Counted from the first letter of the stretch, positions 44,075 through 53,086 are shown. The stretch is DNA of 64,000 bases from Kribbella sandramycini (GCF_013131805.1 NZ_JABJRC010000001.1:372001-436000), one strand, 5' to 3'. Notes: generated from the sequence alone by a model not told the origin. Numbers and translations are program-made.

Positions 44075-44256
44075 CCCCCGACCCTAAACACCCCCAGCCC
44101 ACCTTCAGCCCCAAGCCAAGAAACCAAAGTATCGACCGCCCAACACCCAGCACGCTGGTGTCAGCGAACGCTGATGTCAGGTACGGAAGAAGCCGAGGGA
44201 CGGCGTCGCCCGGCCGCGGCTGTTGGGCCTATGCGCGTGGGTGGTGGGGGCAGGTG

Positions 44257-44709
44257 TTAACGGGTGCGGCGCCAGGTGTGGAGGGGGACCAGGGGGATGT
44301 CGGGTAGGTGGGTTAGGGCTTGGTACTGGGGGTGGGTGAGGGTGAGGGTGAAGCAGGTGGCTTCGTCGGCCAGGGAGATCAGGTCGCGGCCTTGGTGGTC
44401 CCAGACGGTGGCGTCGTAGGAGAAGGGGCAGAAGGTGGCGAAGGCGGGCCAGGTGGGGTGGGTTGCGGGGGTGACGCCGGTCATTGCGTAGCCGCCGCGT
44501 TCTCGCTTGCCGTTGGTTTGGGCGTGGACGCGGAGGGTTTGGGCTGCTGCTTGGACTTCGGGTGGCCACTCGGAATCGTCGATTGGGATGTCGCACTCGA
44601 AGATGGCGGCGTCCGGGCGGAACACGTCCAGGACCTGTCGACACGCAGTGACGACGCGCACGCGGGACCACGAGGCATGGTCCAAGACGTAGGTCTGGTG
44701 AGTCTTCAC
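44257..44709 (-). CDS. Uncharacterised protein downstream of the fructuronate reductase gene
   Basis: A 150-residue protein that I do not recognise. It starts at GTG 44709, 32 bases after the dehydrogenase stop, on the same strand. The sequence reads as a soluble alpha/beta protein: HASWSRVRVVTACRQVLDVF, then DIPIDDSEWPPEVQAAAQTL, and an end rich in aromatic and Thr residues (FATFCPFSYDATVWDHQG). Only a few Cys residues are seen and no known motif. The ribosome site is weak. The longer open frame upstream is a shadow of the dehydrogenase. Its position suggests cotranscription with the hexuronate genes. Confidence 0.6.
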   Translation of the reverse strand: MKTHQTYVLDHASWSRVRVVTACRQVLDVFRPDAAIFECDIPIDDSEWPPEVQAAAQTLRVHAQTNGKRERGGYAMTGVTPATHPTWPAFATFCPFSYDATVWDHQGRDLISLADEATCFTLTLTHPQYQALTHLPDIPLVPLHTWRRTR

Positions 44710-44741
44710 AAGAGCAGGTTCTCGCGTGAAGCCGCGGTTGC

Positions 44742-46127
44742 CTACTGGTTTCTGGGGGTGAGCGCGGCTACCTGAGTGATGAGGAGGTCGCGGAGGGCGG
44801 GGGCTGATTGGAGGGTTGCGGGAAAGATCGTGGGAAGGGCGAGAAGGGCGTCGACCACGGCGGTGGGAGTCGTGGCGTTGGCGAGGGCGGACTTGAGAGC
44901 GGGGGCCTGGGGGTCGTCGAGGGCGGGCGTGGTGTGGACGTAGACCATCCAAGCTGCCACAGCCAGGGTGAGGGTGGTGGGCTCGGCGCCGGCGGTGAGG
45001 CGGTCCTGGAGGGTGCCGAGGAGGCGGACGGGGAGTTTGACGGAGCCGTCCATGGCGACTTGGGTCGTGCGGTGTTTGAGGGCGGGGTTGGCGAAGCGCT
45101 CCAGGACGGTGGCGCCGTAGGCGGTGAGGTCGAGGCCGTCGGGTGGGGTGAGGGTCGGGATGACGTCTTCGGTGATGAGGGTGTGGGCCAGGGCGGCGAG
45201 CTCGTCGTCGCGGACGGCCTCGGCGATGGTTTCGTAGCCGCGGAGAGCGCCTAGGTAGGCGAGCATCGAGTGGGTGGCGTTCAGGATGCGGAGCTTGGCC
45301 TGCTCCCAGGGGGCGACGTCGGCGGTCAGGACGGCGCCGCCGCGCTCCCAGGCCGGACGGTCGCCGGCGAACTCGTCTTCGATGATCCATTGCAGGAACG
45401 GTTCGGCGACGACGACCGCCTCGTCGCGGACGCCGAGCAACCGGGCGGCCTCGGCGCGGTCGTCCTCGGTGGTCGCGGGGACGATCCGGTCGACCATGCT
45501 GGCGGGGAACCGGGACGCCGCGAAGACGTCGGGCGTCTTGCCGCGAGCGTCGAAGTACTCGGCGACCAGGCGGCGCAAGAAGGGGCCGTTGGCAACGAGG
45601 TTGTCACAGGACACGATCGTCAGCGGCGCCTCGCGCCGGGCCAGCGCGGCGGCCAGCTGGCCGACGACCGTCCGGGGCGGGCGACCGGTCAGGTCGGCCT
45701 GGATCTCCGGGTCGTCGAGGTCGAGCCCGCCGCCCTTCGCGCGGTACCCCTTCTCGGTCACGGTGAGGGTCACCACCGAGACGGCCGGGTCAGCGATTCG
45801 GGCGACCACCGCCTCCGGGCTCTCGGGAGCGGTCAGCACCTCGCGGATACTCCCGATCACCTGAACGGTGGGATCACCCAGCCCACGCTCCAGAACGGCG
45901 TACAGACCGTCCTGCGGGGCCAGCTGCTCACGGACCGCGGCCGAGCGTTGGCTCACCCCGCTGATCCCCCAGCGGGTGTTACCGGTGGCGACGGCGGCCC
46001 GCTCGGTGACGACGGCCTGGTGTGCGCGGTGGAAGGCGCCCAGCCCGAGGTGGACGACGCCGATCGATAGGGAGCCCGGGTCGACGGCGGGTGTGACGGG
46101 GAGGTTGGTGAGACTCAGCCTGGGCAC
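44742..46127 (-). CDS. Mannitol dehydrogenase-family oxidoreductase, probable fructuronate reductase
   Basis: A 461-residue long-chain dehydrogenase beginning with an N-terminal Rossmann segment (IGVVHLGLGAFHRAHQAV). The family is complete: TVTEKGYR, SCDNLVANG, FPASMVDRIVPAT and the catalytic Lys region. In this family, UxuB reduces D-fructuronate to D-mannonate with NADH, and MtlD-type members use mannitol. The neighbouring glucuronate isomerase makes fructuronate, so the UxuB role is the best fit. GTG 46127 has AGAGG upstream, 13 bases after the LacI-type gene, with which it forms an operon. Confidence 0.9.
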   Translation of the reverse strand: MPRLSLTNLPVTPAVDPGSLSIGVVHLGLGAFHRAHQAVVTERAAVATGNTRWGISGVSQRSAAVREQLAPQDGLYAVLERGLGDPTVQVIGSIREVLTAPESPEAVVARIADPAVSVVTLTVTEKGYRAKGGGLDLDDPEIQADLTGRPPRTVVGQLAAALARREAPLTIVSCDNLVANGPFLRRLVAEYFDARGKTPDVFAASRFPASMVDRIVPATTEDDRAEAARLLGVRDEAVVVAEPFLQWIIEDEFAGDRPAWERGGAVLTADVAPWEQAKLRILNATHSMLAYLGALRGYETIAEAVRDDELAALAHTLITEDVIPTLTPPDGLDLTAYGATVLERFANPALKHRTTQVAMDGSVKLPVRLLGTLQDRLTAGAEPTTLTLAVAAWMVYVHTTPALDDPQAPALKSALANATTPTAVVDALLALPTIFPATLQSAPALRDLLITQVAALTPRNQ

Positions 46128-46140
46128 GGGAGGACCTCTT

Positions 46141-47151
46141 TCAGCCTTTGCCGGACGGGTGACGCGGAGCGGGACCGGTGGAATCGCGGACGATCAACTC
46201 ACCGATCAGGGTGTTGCGCAGCCGGATGGGCGGCAGCGGATCAGGCATCGAGATCAGGCCGAGCAGCATCTCGACGGCCATCTCGCCGGAGCGCTGTTTC
46301 GGCAGCCGGATCGTGCTCAGCGCCGGCGTCGCCATCCGCGACATCTCGATATCGTCGACGCCGAGCACGCTGATCTCACCGGGCACCGCGATCCCCCGCG
46401 CATGCAGACGGTTCAGCAGGCCGATCGCGACCAGGTCGTTGTAGGCGATCACGGCGGTCGCGCCGGTGGCGACCGCCTGGTCTGCCGCGGCGACGCCGCC
46501 CTCGTACGTCGGTGCGAAGCTACCGACCGCGACCAGCTCGACGCCTTGCTCCCGGGTGGCGGCGAGTAGACCGAGTTTGCGGTGCTGGCTCGACCACGAC
46601 GCCTGCGGCCCGCCCACCCAGGCGATCTTGGTGTGCCCGAGGGCAGCCAGATGCGCCGCCGCCTGGCGCATCGCCTCCTCGTTGTCGAAGACGACACCGG
46701 CGATACCGTCGACGCTCCGATTGATCAGCACGACGTTGGTCTCGGCGGCGATCGTCACCAGGTCATCGGTATCGGAGCGTGGTGAGCACAGGATCAGCCC
46801 GTCGACCTGCTGGGCCAGCGCCCTGATCAATCCGGCCTCGACGGTTTGATCCTCTTCGGTGTCCGCGACGAAGACGGCGACGCCCTGCCGGCGGGCTCGC
46901 GCCTGGACGCTTTTCGCCACACTCGCGAAGAGCGGGTTGGCCAGATCGGGGACGACGAGCCCGACGTTCCCCGTCCGCCCGGTGGTCAGGCCGCGGGCGG
47001 CCCGGTTCGGCTGGTACTGGAGCTGCTCGACCGCCGTCGCCACCCGGGCCCGGGTGGCCGCGTTGACCATCTCCGGCATCGAGAGCGCGCGGGAGACGGT
47101 GGACGGCGACACCCCTGCCAGGCGCGCCACATCGCGGATCGTTGCTGGCAT
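46141..47151 (-). CDS. LacI-family regulator of hexuronate use
   Basis: A 336-residue regulator. The LacI DNA-binding helix-turn-helix lies at the start (MPATIRDVARLAGVSPSTVSRALSMP, split here as ATIRDVARLAGVS and PSTVSRALS), with the hinge helix ARGLTTGRT at about 50-60. The periplasmic-binding-protein-like sensor follows. It lies between a glucuronate isomerase (divergent) and the reductase gene (downstream), so it probably controls both and senses a hexuronate or product. ATG 47151 is placed by a GGAGGT ribosome site; GTG 47157 would overlap it. Palindromic operator candidates lie just upstream. Confidence 0.94.
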   Translation of the reverse strand: MPATIRDVARLAGVSPSTVSRALSMPEMVNAATRARVATAVEQLQYQPNRAARGLTTGRTGNVGLVVPDLANPLFASVAKSVQARARRQGVAVFVADTEEDQTVEAGLIRALAQQVDGLILCSPRSDTDDLVTIAAETNVVLINRSVDGIAGVVFDNEEAMRQAAAHLAALGHTKIAWVGGPQASWSSQHRKLGLLAATREQGVELVAVGSFAPTYEGGVAAADQAVATGATAVIAYNDLVAIGLLNRLHARGIAVPGEISVLGVDDIEMSRMATPALSTIRLPKQRSGEMAVEMLLGLISMPDPLPPIRLRNTLIGELIVRDSTGPAPRHPSGKG

Positions 47152-47176
47152 CGCCACCTCCTCGGGCCGGTGTCGA

Positions 47177-47197
47177 GCAAGCTTGCAACCGGTTGCA
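47177..47197. promoter_or_regulatory. LacI-type operator pair between the regulator and glucuronate isomerase genes
   Basis: TGCAACCGGTTGCA (47184-47197) is a perfect 14-bp palindrome with the central CG of LacI-family sites. GCAAGCTTGC (47177-47186) is a second palindrome overlapping it by three bases. They lie 26 bases before the regulator start, well placed for autorepression and control of the divergent gene. Confidence 0.82.
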
Positions 47198-47329
47198 GAA
47201 CATTGTCAAACTCGCCGCCCCCGGGCGTGTCGCGGGGTAGAAATCGCCTTGTGGACAACGACTTGCCCGATCAGGAATCGCCTGCAATCCTTTCACTCTG
47301 CGTTTCACCGATCGTCCCGGGAGGACCTC

Positions 47330-48736
47330 ATGCCCAAGGCCCTGCAGCCCCACCCCGACCGCGCTCTGCCCGCCGGTCCGGCGCGTGACATCGCCCGGAG
47401 AATCCACGCTTCGACCAAAGACCTGCCGCTGCTCTGTCTGCACGGACACGTCGACATCGGCTTGTTCGCCGCCGACGCCCCGTTCGGCAACCCGGCGGAG
47501 TTGCTCGTGATCCCCGACCACTACGTCACCCGGATGCTCGTGTCCCAGGGCGTCTCGCCGGACCGGTTGGGCCTCCCCCGCCGCAACGGCGACCGGACGG
47601 CGGATCCGCGCGAGGTCTGGCGTGAGTTCTGCGCCCACTGGCGGCTGTTCCGGGGGACGCCGAGCCGCTATTGGCTGGAGCACGAGTTCGCCGAGGTCCT
47701 CGGGCTGACCGTGCAGCCGTCGCCGGAGACCGCCGACGAGTTGTACGACCAGATCTCCGCCCGGATCGCCGAGCCCGATTTCCGGCCGCGCGCGCTGCTC
47801 GACCGGTTCAACATCGAACTGCTCTCGACCACGGACGCCGCCACTGACGACCTCGCGCTGCACGCGAAGGTCGCCGCGGATCTCCCCGGCCGGGTCATCC
47901 CGACCTTCCGGCCGGATGCCGTCGTCCACCTCGATCGGCCCGGCTGGTGCTACCTGGCCGAGCAGCTCGGGCAGCTGTCCGGGGTCGACACCTCGTCGTA
48001 CGGCGGTTACCTCGAGGCGATTCGCCAACGCAGGCAGGTGTTCGTCCAGGCCGGCGCCCGCGCGACCGACCACGGGCACTTCAGTGCCTCGACGACGCCG
48101 CTGACGGATGCGAATGCGGAGCGCATCTACGCGAGCGCGTTGAAGGGCCAGGTCTCCCCCGAGGACGCGGCGGCCTTCGCTGGGCACATGCTCTTCCAGT
48201 CAGCTGTGATGTCGGCCGAGGACGGGCTCGTCATGCAGTTGCATCCTGGTGTCCTGCGCGATCACGACCCGGCGATCCACGCGACCTACGGGCCGGACCA
48301 GGGGCACGACATCCCGGTGACGACCGAGTTCACCCGCTCGCTGCGCCCGCTGCTCGAGCGCTTCGGCCACGCCGAGGGTTTCCGGCTCGTGCTGTTCACG
48401 GTCGACGAGACGACGTACTCCCGTGAGCTCGCGCCGCTGGCCGGTGTCTATCCCGCGGTTCGGCTCGGGGCGCCCTGGTGGTTCCTCGACAGCCCCGACG
48501 GGATGCGCCGGTTCCGCGAGCTCGTGACGGAGACGGCCGGTTTCTACAACACCTCCGGTTTCGTCGACGACACCCGCGCGTACCTCTCGATCCCCGCACG
48601 TCACGACCTCGCCCGGCGCATCGACGCCGGGTATCTGGCCGACCTCGTCGTCCAGCACCGGCTCGACGAGGACGACGCCCTCGAGGTCGCCCAAGACCTT
48701 GCCTACAACCTCGCTCGCGACACTTACCTACGCTGA
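47330..48736 (+). CDS. uxaC: Glucuronate isomerase
   Basis: A 468-residue amidohydrolase-like isomerase that converts D-glucuronate to D-fructuronate (and galacturonate to tagaturonate). The metal-binding N-terminus reads LLCLHGHVDIGLFA (HxH), followed by IPDHYVTRML; further family segments are REFCAHWRLFRGTPSRYWLEHEF and LAGVYPAVRLGAPWWF. The length matches UxaC. ATG 47330 follows CGGGAGG. The upstream open frame to 46859 only reads the LacI gene antisense. Together with the reductase it covers the first two steps of hexuronate breakdown; mannonate dehydratase is not in the window. Confidence 0.95.
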   Translation: MPKALQPHPDRALPAGPARDIARRIHASTKDLPLLCLHGHVDIGLFAADAPFGNPAELLVIPDHYVTRMLVSQGVSPDRLGLPRRNGDRTADPREVWREFCAHWRLFRGTPSRYWLEHEFAEVLGLTVQPSPETADELYDQISARIAEPDFRPRALLDRFNIELLSTTDAATDDLALHAKVAADLPGRVIPTFRPDAVVHLDRPGWCYLAEQLGQLSGVDTSSYGGYLEAIRQRRQVFVQAGARATDHGHFSASTTPLTDANAERIYASALKGQVSPEDAAAFAGHMLFQSAVMSAEDGLVMQLHPGVLRDHDPAIHATYGPDQGHDIPVTTEFTRSLRPLLERFGHAEGFRLVLFTVDETTYSRELAPLAGVYPAVRLGAPWWFLDSPDGMRRFRELVTETAGFYNTSGFVDDTRAYLSIPARHDLARRIDAGYLADLVVQHRLDEDDALEVAQDLAYNLARDTYLR

Positions 48737-49053
48737 GCCGCACCGGGGGCGGTGGTCATGTCTGCCGGGCTGCGGGTGACACCTGCCCGGGCGGCCGTCT
48801 CACCTACAGCCTGAGGTGACACCGCGAGGGTCGCCGAGGGGTTTGCTAGGCGTTCGCTCGATCGGCGGGCGGTTCGCGGTGCGCGAGTTCCCTACAGTCG
48901 ACTCGCCCTGGCCAGTTCGCTGCGCGCGGCTTGTCCTCGGTCAATCCGCGGTGTGGACCTGCGGCGGTTGCCGTACGCCCGTACCGCGCGGATGGTTCGG
49001 GGTGGGTGGTTCGCGGTTGGCTGATTGCTGGTCGTTGGGTGGTTGGGGGTCGG
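48737..49053. other. Spacer between uxaC and the LAL regulator
   Basis: No credible gene lies in these 317 bases. Two genes converge here, so no promoter is needed. Two copies of a GGTGACACC-like string (near 48775 and 48813) are present, and the second half becomes G/T-rich on the plus strand. I see no hairpin with a U tail. Confidence 0.55.
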
Positions 49054-52000
49054 TCAGGCGGATTCGAGGCGGCTGAGGGGGAGGCGGGATAGTTGTTTGC
49101 GGGAGGTGATTTCGAGTTTGGCGAAGACTTTGCGGAGGTGCCAGTCGACGGTGTGACGGCTGAGGTAGAGCTCGGCGCCGATTTCTGGGTTGGAGAGGCC
49201 TTGGCGGGCTAGGCGAGCGATTTGGGACTCTTGGCTGGTGAGCAGGCCTCGGGTTGGTTCGTGGCGGCGGTGGGGGGATCCGCCGGCGGCCAGGAGTTCG
49301 CGGCGGGCGCGTTCGGCGTAGGCGTCGGCGCCAAGATCGCTGAACTGGTCGTGGGCGGCTTGGAGTTGGTGACGGGCGTCGGTGCGGCGGTTCGCGCGGC
49401 GCAGCCATTCGCCGTAGAGCAGGCGGACGCGGCCCAGGTGGATGGGGATGCGGGTTTGCTGGAGGCGGTCGATCGACTCCTGGTAGAGGGTTTCGGCGGT
49501 GGGGCCGTTGCTGAGTAGCGCGCGGGACCAGGCTTGGACGCCGAGTGCCCAGTCGGTGCCGGCGGCGCTGGTTCGTTCGCGGACGATGCGGAGGGCGGCT
49601 GCTGCTTCGTCGTGTGCGCCGCTTCGGGAGGCGGCTTCGATCAGCTCGACGAGGGTGAAGCCGTAGATGCCCAGGTCGTCGTACTCGCAGGCTTGGCGGG
49701 CGGCGGCGAGGGCGACGTCGTAGCGGCCAAGGGCGTTGTGGAGTACGGCGTTCACGTAGCCGAGGCCGCCGATCCAGCGGGCTTCGCCGCGTGAGGCGAC
49801 GTCCTCGAGGTCGGGGCGGAAGGATGTCATCAGGTCTTCGGGTTCGATGCCGCGCCAGGCCGCGAGCAGCATCGGCGGGTAGTTGACGGGTGCGCCGCCG
49901 GTCACCTTGGAGATCAGGTCGCCCTCTGCGGTGAGGGCCGAGGCGGCGGCGAACTCGCCGGCGTGCAGGTGTACGACGGCGCGGTAGCCGAGGGCCAGGG
50001 GGAGGTGGGTCAGGGCGCCGGATTCGCGGCACAGACTGACTGCTCGGGTGGACAGGTCGTGCCATTTCGCGTCGTCCCAGATGTCTCCTGCCACCAGCCA
50101 TGGGAGCCAGAACCAGCGCAGGACGTCGGTCTCGTCGGCGTCGGCGAAACCCTCCAGAGCCTGGCGGAGCGGCGGGACGGCTGCGACGTAGCCGTCGGTG
50201 ATGCGGGTCGCCAAGCCGTCGAGGAGGAGGTCCGTCGGGCGGAGCCCGCCGCTTGAGGCGGTGGAAGGCGGGGGTGGGGCCGGGGCGGGTGGCTGGCTGG
50301 AGCTGGTGGGGATGCTGGAGGCGGGTGCGGCGGGGAGGCCGGAGGTCGTGGAGCTGGGGGCAGCGGAGGCGGTAGGGGTGGCGGGACCGCCCGAGGCGGT
50401 GGCGGGGGCGGTGGCGGGGGCGGCGGGGGCTCCTGGGGTCGCGGGAGCGGTGGCGGGCGCCGTGGCGCGGGTGCCTGGGGTCGCGGGAGCGGTGGCGGGC
50501 GCCGTGGCGGGGGCGCCCGAGGCGGCGGCGGTGGCGATGGCGGGGGTGTTGGAGGTCGTGGGGGTGGTGGTTAGGGCTGTGTGGGCGGCGTGGGCTAGGG
50601 CTTGGGGGGAATGGGGTGGTTGGAGGCGGCCGGCGTAGATGGTGGCGCCTAGGGCTTCTAGGTAGGTTTCGCGGGCGGCTTGGGGGTCGTGGGGGGTTAG
50701 GGCTTGGGCTGCGGCCAGGAGGGCTGGTGGGGCGGTTGGGCCGCGGTTGAGGCGGAAGGCTATTTGGGCTTGGAGGCGGGCGGCGGTGGCGCGGGCGTGG
50801 GCGTTGGTTGGGTAGGTGGCTGCTGAGGCGAGGAGGGCGGTGGCGGCGTCGAAGGCGCCTGAGTCGAATCTGGATTGGGCGGCGGCGAGGGCGCGTTCGC
50901 CGCGGCGGTGGGGGTCTGGGGTGAGTTCGGCGGCTCGTTCGAGGAAGGCGGCGGCTGCTGCGATGCCGCCGCGGGCTCGGGCGCGGTCGGCGGAGTGCTC
51001 CAGCTGGACGGCGACGGATTCGTCGAGTCCGGAGGTCGCGTGGCCCAGGTGCCAGGCGTGCCGGTCGGGGTCGGCTGTCGCGTCGATGGCGGCCGTGAGG
51101 GCGGCGTGCACGGTACGGCGATCGGAGCGGGACGCGGCCCGGTAGACAGCCGAGCGGACCAGCGGATGGCGGAATCGAACGTGAGCATCGAGTTCGATCA
51201 GGCCCTCCTGCTGGGCAGGCGTCGCCGCGTCGAAACCGAGCCCTAGGTGAGCTGCCGCCCGCCAGAGCAAGGCGACGTCGCCCATCGGCTCGGCCGCGGC
51301 GGTCAGCATCAGCCGGCGGGTGTCCGGCGGCAGCGACTCGACCTGGCGGAGGAAGCTCTGCTCGATCTGGGTCGCGATCGGCGCCGAGCCCGGCAGGTGG
51401 TAGCCGCCGGCCAGCTCGGCCGGTGTCAGACCGCGTGGCAGTTCGAGCAGCGCGAGCGGGTTTCCACGCGACTCCGCGACGATGCGGTCGCGGATGGTCT
51501 CGTCGAGTCGCCCGGGCCAGGCGGCGTCGAGGAGCGCGCGGGCATCGGCGTACCGCAGACCGCTGATGAGTAGCTCGGGAAGGCCGGCCAGCTCTCGCAC
51601 CTCCTCGGGCTGGCGGACTGCGAAGACCAGACCAACGGACTCCGCTTGCAGCCGGCGAGCCACGAACGCGAGGGTCACCAGAGACTCCTGGTCGAGCCAT
51701 TGGGCGTCGTCGATCACGCAGAGCAGCGAACGCTCTTCGGCGGCTTCCGCGAGCAGAGCGAGCACGGCGAGCCCCACGACGAACCGGTCGGCGGGGCCGC
51801 GAGCGCTGAGCCCGAAGGCGGTGTCGAGCGCGGCGCGCTGCGCAGCCGGTAGCCGCTCCAGCAATGGGAACAGCGGTCCGCACAGTTGGTGCAGCCCGGC
51901 GTACGCCAGCTCGGACTCGTACTCCGCCCCGGCCACGCGCAGCAGCCGCGAGTCAGCGGCACAGTCCAGCAGATGGCCCAGCAACGCTGACTTCCCAATT

Positions 52001-52125
52001 CCAGGTTCGCCTCGCACTACCAAGGTCTGACTGGTACCAGAGCGCACGTTCGTCACGAGCTCAGCCACAACACGGCATTCGGCGACCCGACCCAGTAGTC
52101 CGTGCAGGGGCCGCTCGGTCGCCAT
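49054..52125 (-). CDS. LAL-type LuxR regulator (large ATP-binding) with Ala/Pro/Thr-rich insertion
   Basis: A 1,023-residue regulator. The N-terminus holds a P-loop ATPase with Walker A (RGEPGIGKSALL, about 39-50) and a Walker B-like LCVIDDAQWLD (about 134). The middle is helical, TPR-like. The last 65 residues are a LuxR helix-turn-helix (LTSQESQIARLARQGLSNPE, then IGAELYLSRHTVDWHLRKVF). LAL proteins act as ATP-dependent transcription activators in catabolic and secondary-metabolite clusters. At about 510-635 the helical region is broken by a low-complexity tract (PATAPATAPATPG type) with direct DNA repeats, unlike LAL relatives. The gene starts 9 bases after the diiron protein gene and is probably cotranscribed. 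Confidence 0.92.
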   Translation of the reverse strand: MATERPLHGLLGRVAECRVVAELVTNVRSGTSQTLVVRGEPGIGKSALLGHLLDCAADSRLLRVAGAEYESELAYAGLHQLCGPLFPLLERLPAAQRAALDTAFGLSARGPADRFVVGLAVLALLAEAAEERSLLCVIDDAQWLDQESLVTLAFVARRLQAESVGLVFAVRQPEEVRELAGLPELLISGLRYADARALLDAAWPGRLDETIRDRIVAESRGNPLALLELPRGLTPAELAGGYHLPGSAPIATQIEQSFLRQVESLPPDTRRLMLTAAAEPMGDVALLWRAAAHLGLGFDAATPAQQEGLIELDAHVRFRHPLVRSAVYRAASRSDRRTVHAALTAAIDATADPDRHAWHLGHATSGLDESVAVQLEHSADRARARGGIAAAAAFLERAAELTPDPHRRGERALAAAQSRFDSGAFDAATALLASAATYPTNAHARATAARLQAQIAFRLNRGPTAPPALLAAAQALTPHDPQAARETYLEALGATIYAGRLQPPHSPQALAHAAHTALTTTPTTSNTPAIATAAASGAPATAPATAPATPGTRATAPATAPATPGAPAAPATAPATASGGPATPTASAAPSSTTSGLPAAPASSIPTSSSQPPAPAPPPPSTASSGGLRPTDLLLDGLATRITDGYVAAVPPLRQALEGFADADETDVLRWFWLPWLVAGDIWDDAKWHDLSTRAVSLCRESGALTHLPLALGYRAVVHLHAGEFAAASALTAEGDLISKVTGGAPVNYPPMLLAAWRGIEPEDLMTSFRPDLEDVASRGEARWIGGLGYVNAVLHNALGRYDVALAAARQACEYDDLGIYGFTLVELIEAASRSGAHDEAAAALRIVRERTSAAGTDWALGVQAWSRALLSNGPTAETLYQESIDRLQQTRIPIHLGRVRLLYGEWLRRANRRTDARHQLQAAHDQFSDLGADAYAERARRELLAAGGSPHRRHEPTRGLLTSQESQIARLARQGLSNPEIGAELYLSRHTVDWHLRKVFAKLEITSRKQLSRLPLSRLESA
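50432..50509 (-). repeat. 36-bp direct repeat inside the LAL gene
   Basis: Two identical 36-base copies (50432-50467 and 50474-50509) lie 42 bases apart, a multiple of three. They encode part of the Ala/Pro/Thr tract and keep the frame open. Confidence 0.9.
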
Positions 52126-52134
52126 GCGAGGACG

Positions 52135-53016
52135 CTACAACGCGTCCCGGCCGCTGCCAATCCGCCCACTCCGGGCCGCACTCATCGTGATCGCACCGTC
52201 GAGTGCAGCCAGTATGTAGTCCGGTACCTCCAGCCCCTCCTGCCGAGCCCAGAGCAGGTCTCGCTCCACCAGACTGACTTGGCGGGCCACCGCCAACAGG
52301 TCCCGGTCGAAATCGAGTGCACGGGCAACATCACCGAAGTCCGCTCGCTGCCGGCGGTTGCGCACGCCAACCAACTCGAAGGAGTGCCGTCGCAACAATC
52401 GCGCGAGGTGCAACTGCCAGTCGCGCAGCCCGGACTCGCGGACCAGCGCCTCGGCCGACAGCCGGTAGAACGCGAAGTGTCCCGGCTCCTGCCGCCGGAT
52501 CGGTGCGACGACCGTCTCCGCGATCGCCCGCTCCCCCATCGACCGCAGCCCGTTGACCAGCCGTGAGTACGCGATCACTGCCGACTTCTCGGTCGCCGCA
52601 CCAGTCAGGTAGTAGAGCAGCCGGACGACGTCGAGCATGCCGGGCAACCGGGAGAGCAGCCCAACCAGCCGGATGCCCGTGCTGACGTGGGCGACGTCGG
52701 CGGGCGCCGGCGTTATGCCCAGGCCGTGCTGGACGGCGTCGAGCAGAACCCCGTGCTGCAGCTCCTGCGGCGACCACACCTCGCGATAGAAGAGCTTGTC
52801 CGTTTCAGTTGCGTCGGGCATCAGTGCCCGCAGCTCCAAGACGTTGCGCTCGACCTCGAGCTCGACCCGGGTCAGGTAGTTGAACACCGAGCCGTAGGTA
52901 CGCCGAACCGCAGCGGCGTTGTTGATGGTCAGATCGGCTGCGCCGAGGGTCAGCGGCGGATGCTCCGCACCGTAGCTCTCGACGAACTGGCGCAGCCGGT
53001 CCTGCGTAGTGCGCAC
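52135..53016 (-). CDS. Ferritin-like diiron protein of unknown substrate
   Basis: A 293-residue helical protein with a full set of diiron ligands: a helix with Glu52 or Glu56 (RVELEVERN), Glu85-x-x-His88 (PQELQHG), Glu143 (ATEKSAV) and Glu177-x-x-His180 (QEPGHFA). Two E-x-x-H pairs on separate helices are the classic arrangement of ferritin-like oxidases and oxygenases. The final third (about 190-293) is Arg-rich and Leu-rich. GTG 53016 follows GGGAGAGG. It precedes the LAL regulator by 9 bases in the same direction. It could be an oxygenase or an acyl desaturase-like enzyme; the sequence does not decide. Confidence 0.8.
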   Translation of the reverse strand: MRTTQDRLRQFVESYGAEHPPLTLGAADLTINNAAAVRRTYGSVFNYLTRVELEVERNVLELRALMPDATETDKLFYREVWSPQELQHGVLLDAVQHGLGITPAPADVAHVSTGIRLVGLLSRLPGMLDVVRLLYYLTGAATEKSAVIAYSRLVNGLRSMGERAIAETVVAPIRRQEPGHFAFYRLSAEALVRESGLRDWQLHLARLLRRHSFELVGVRNRRQRADFGDVARALDFDRDLLAVARQVSLVERDLLWARQEGLEVPDYILAALDGAITMSAARSGRIGSGRDAL

Positions 53017-53086
53017 AACCTCTCCCTTCCTGAGGCAGGTCGTCTGTCACCAGACATGACCCCAGGGAAGGGAGAGATGTGACATC

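Noticed and set aside
48816..49076. Plus-strand 86-residue frame in the uxaC-LAL spacer
   Set aside because: A TACAGT hexamer lies in it, but it is low-complexity, has no ribosome site and overlaps the converging LAL gene.
50432..50509. Tandem repeats as a CRISPR array
   Set aside because: Only two copies, spaced 6 bases apart, in-frame inside a coding gene; no variable spacers and no cas genes.
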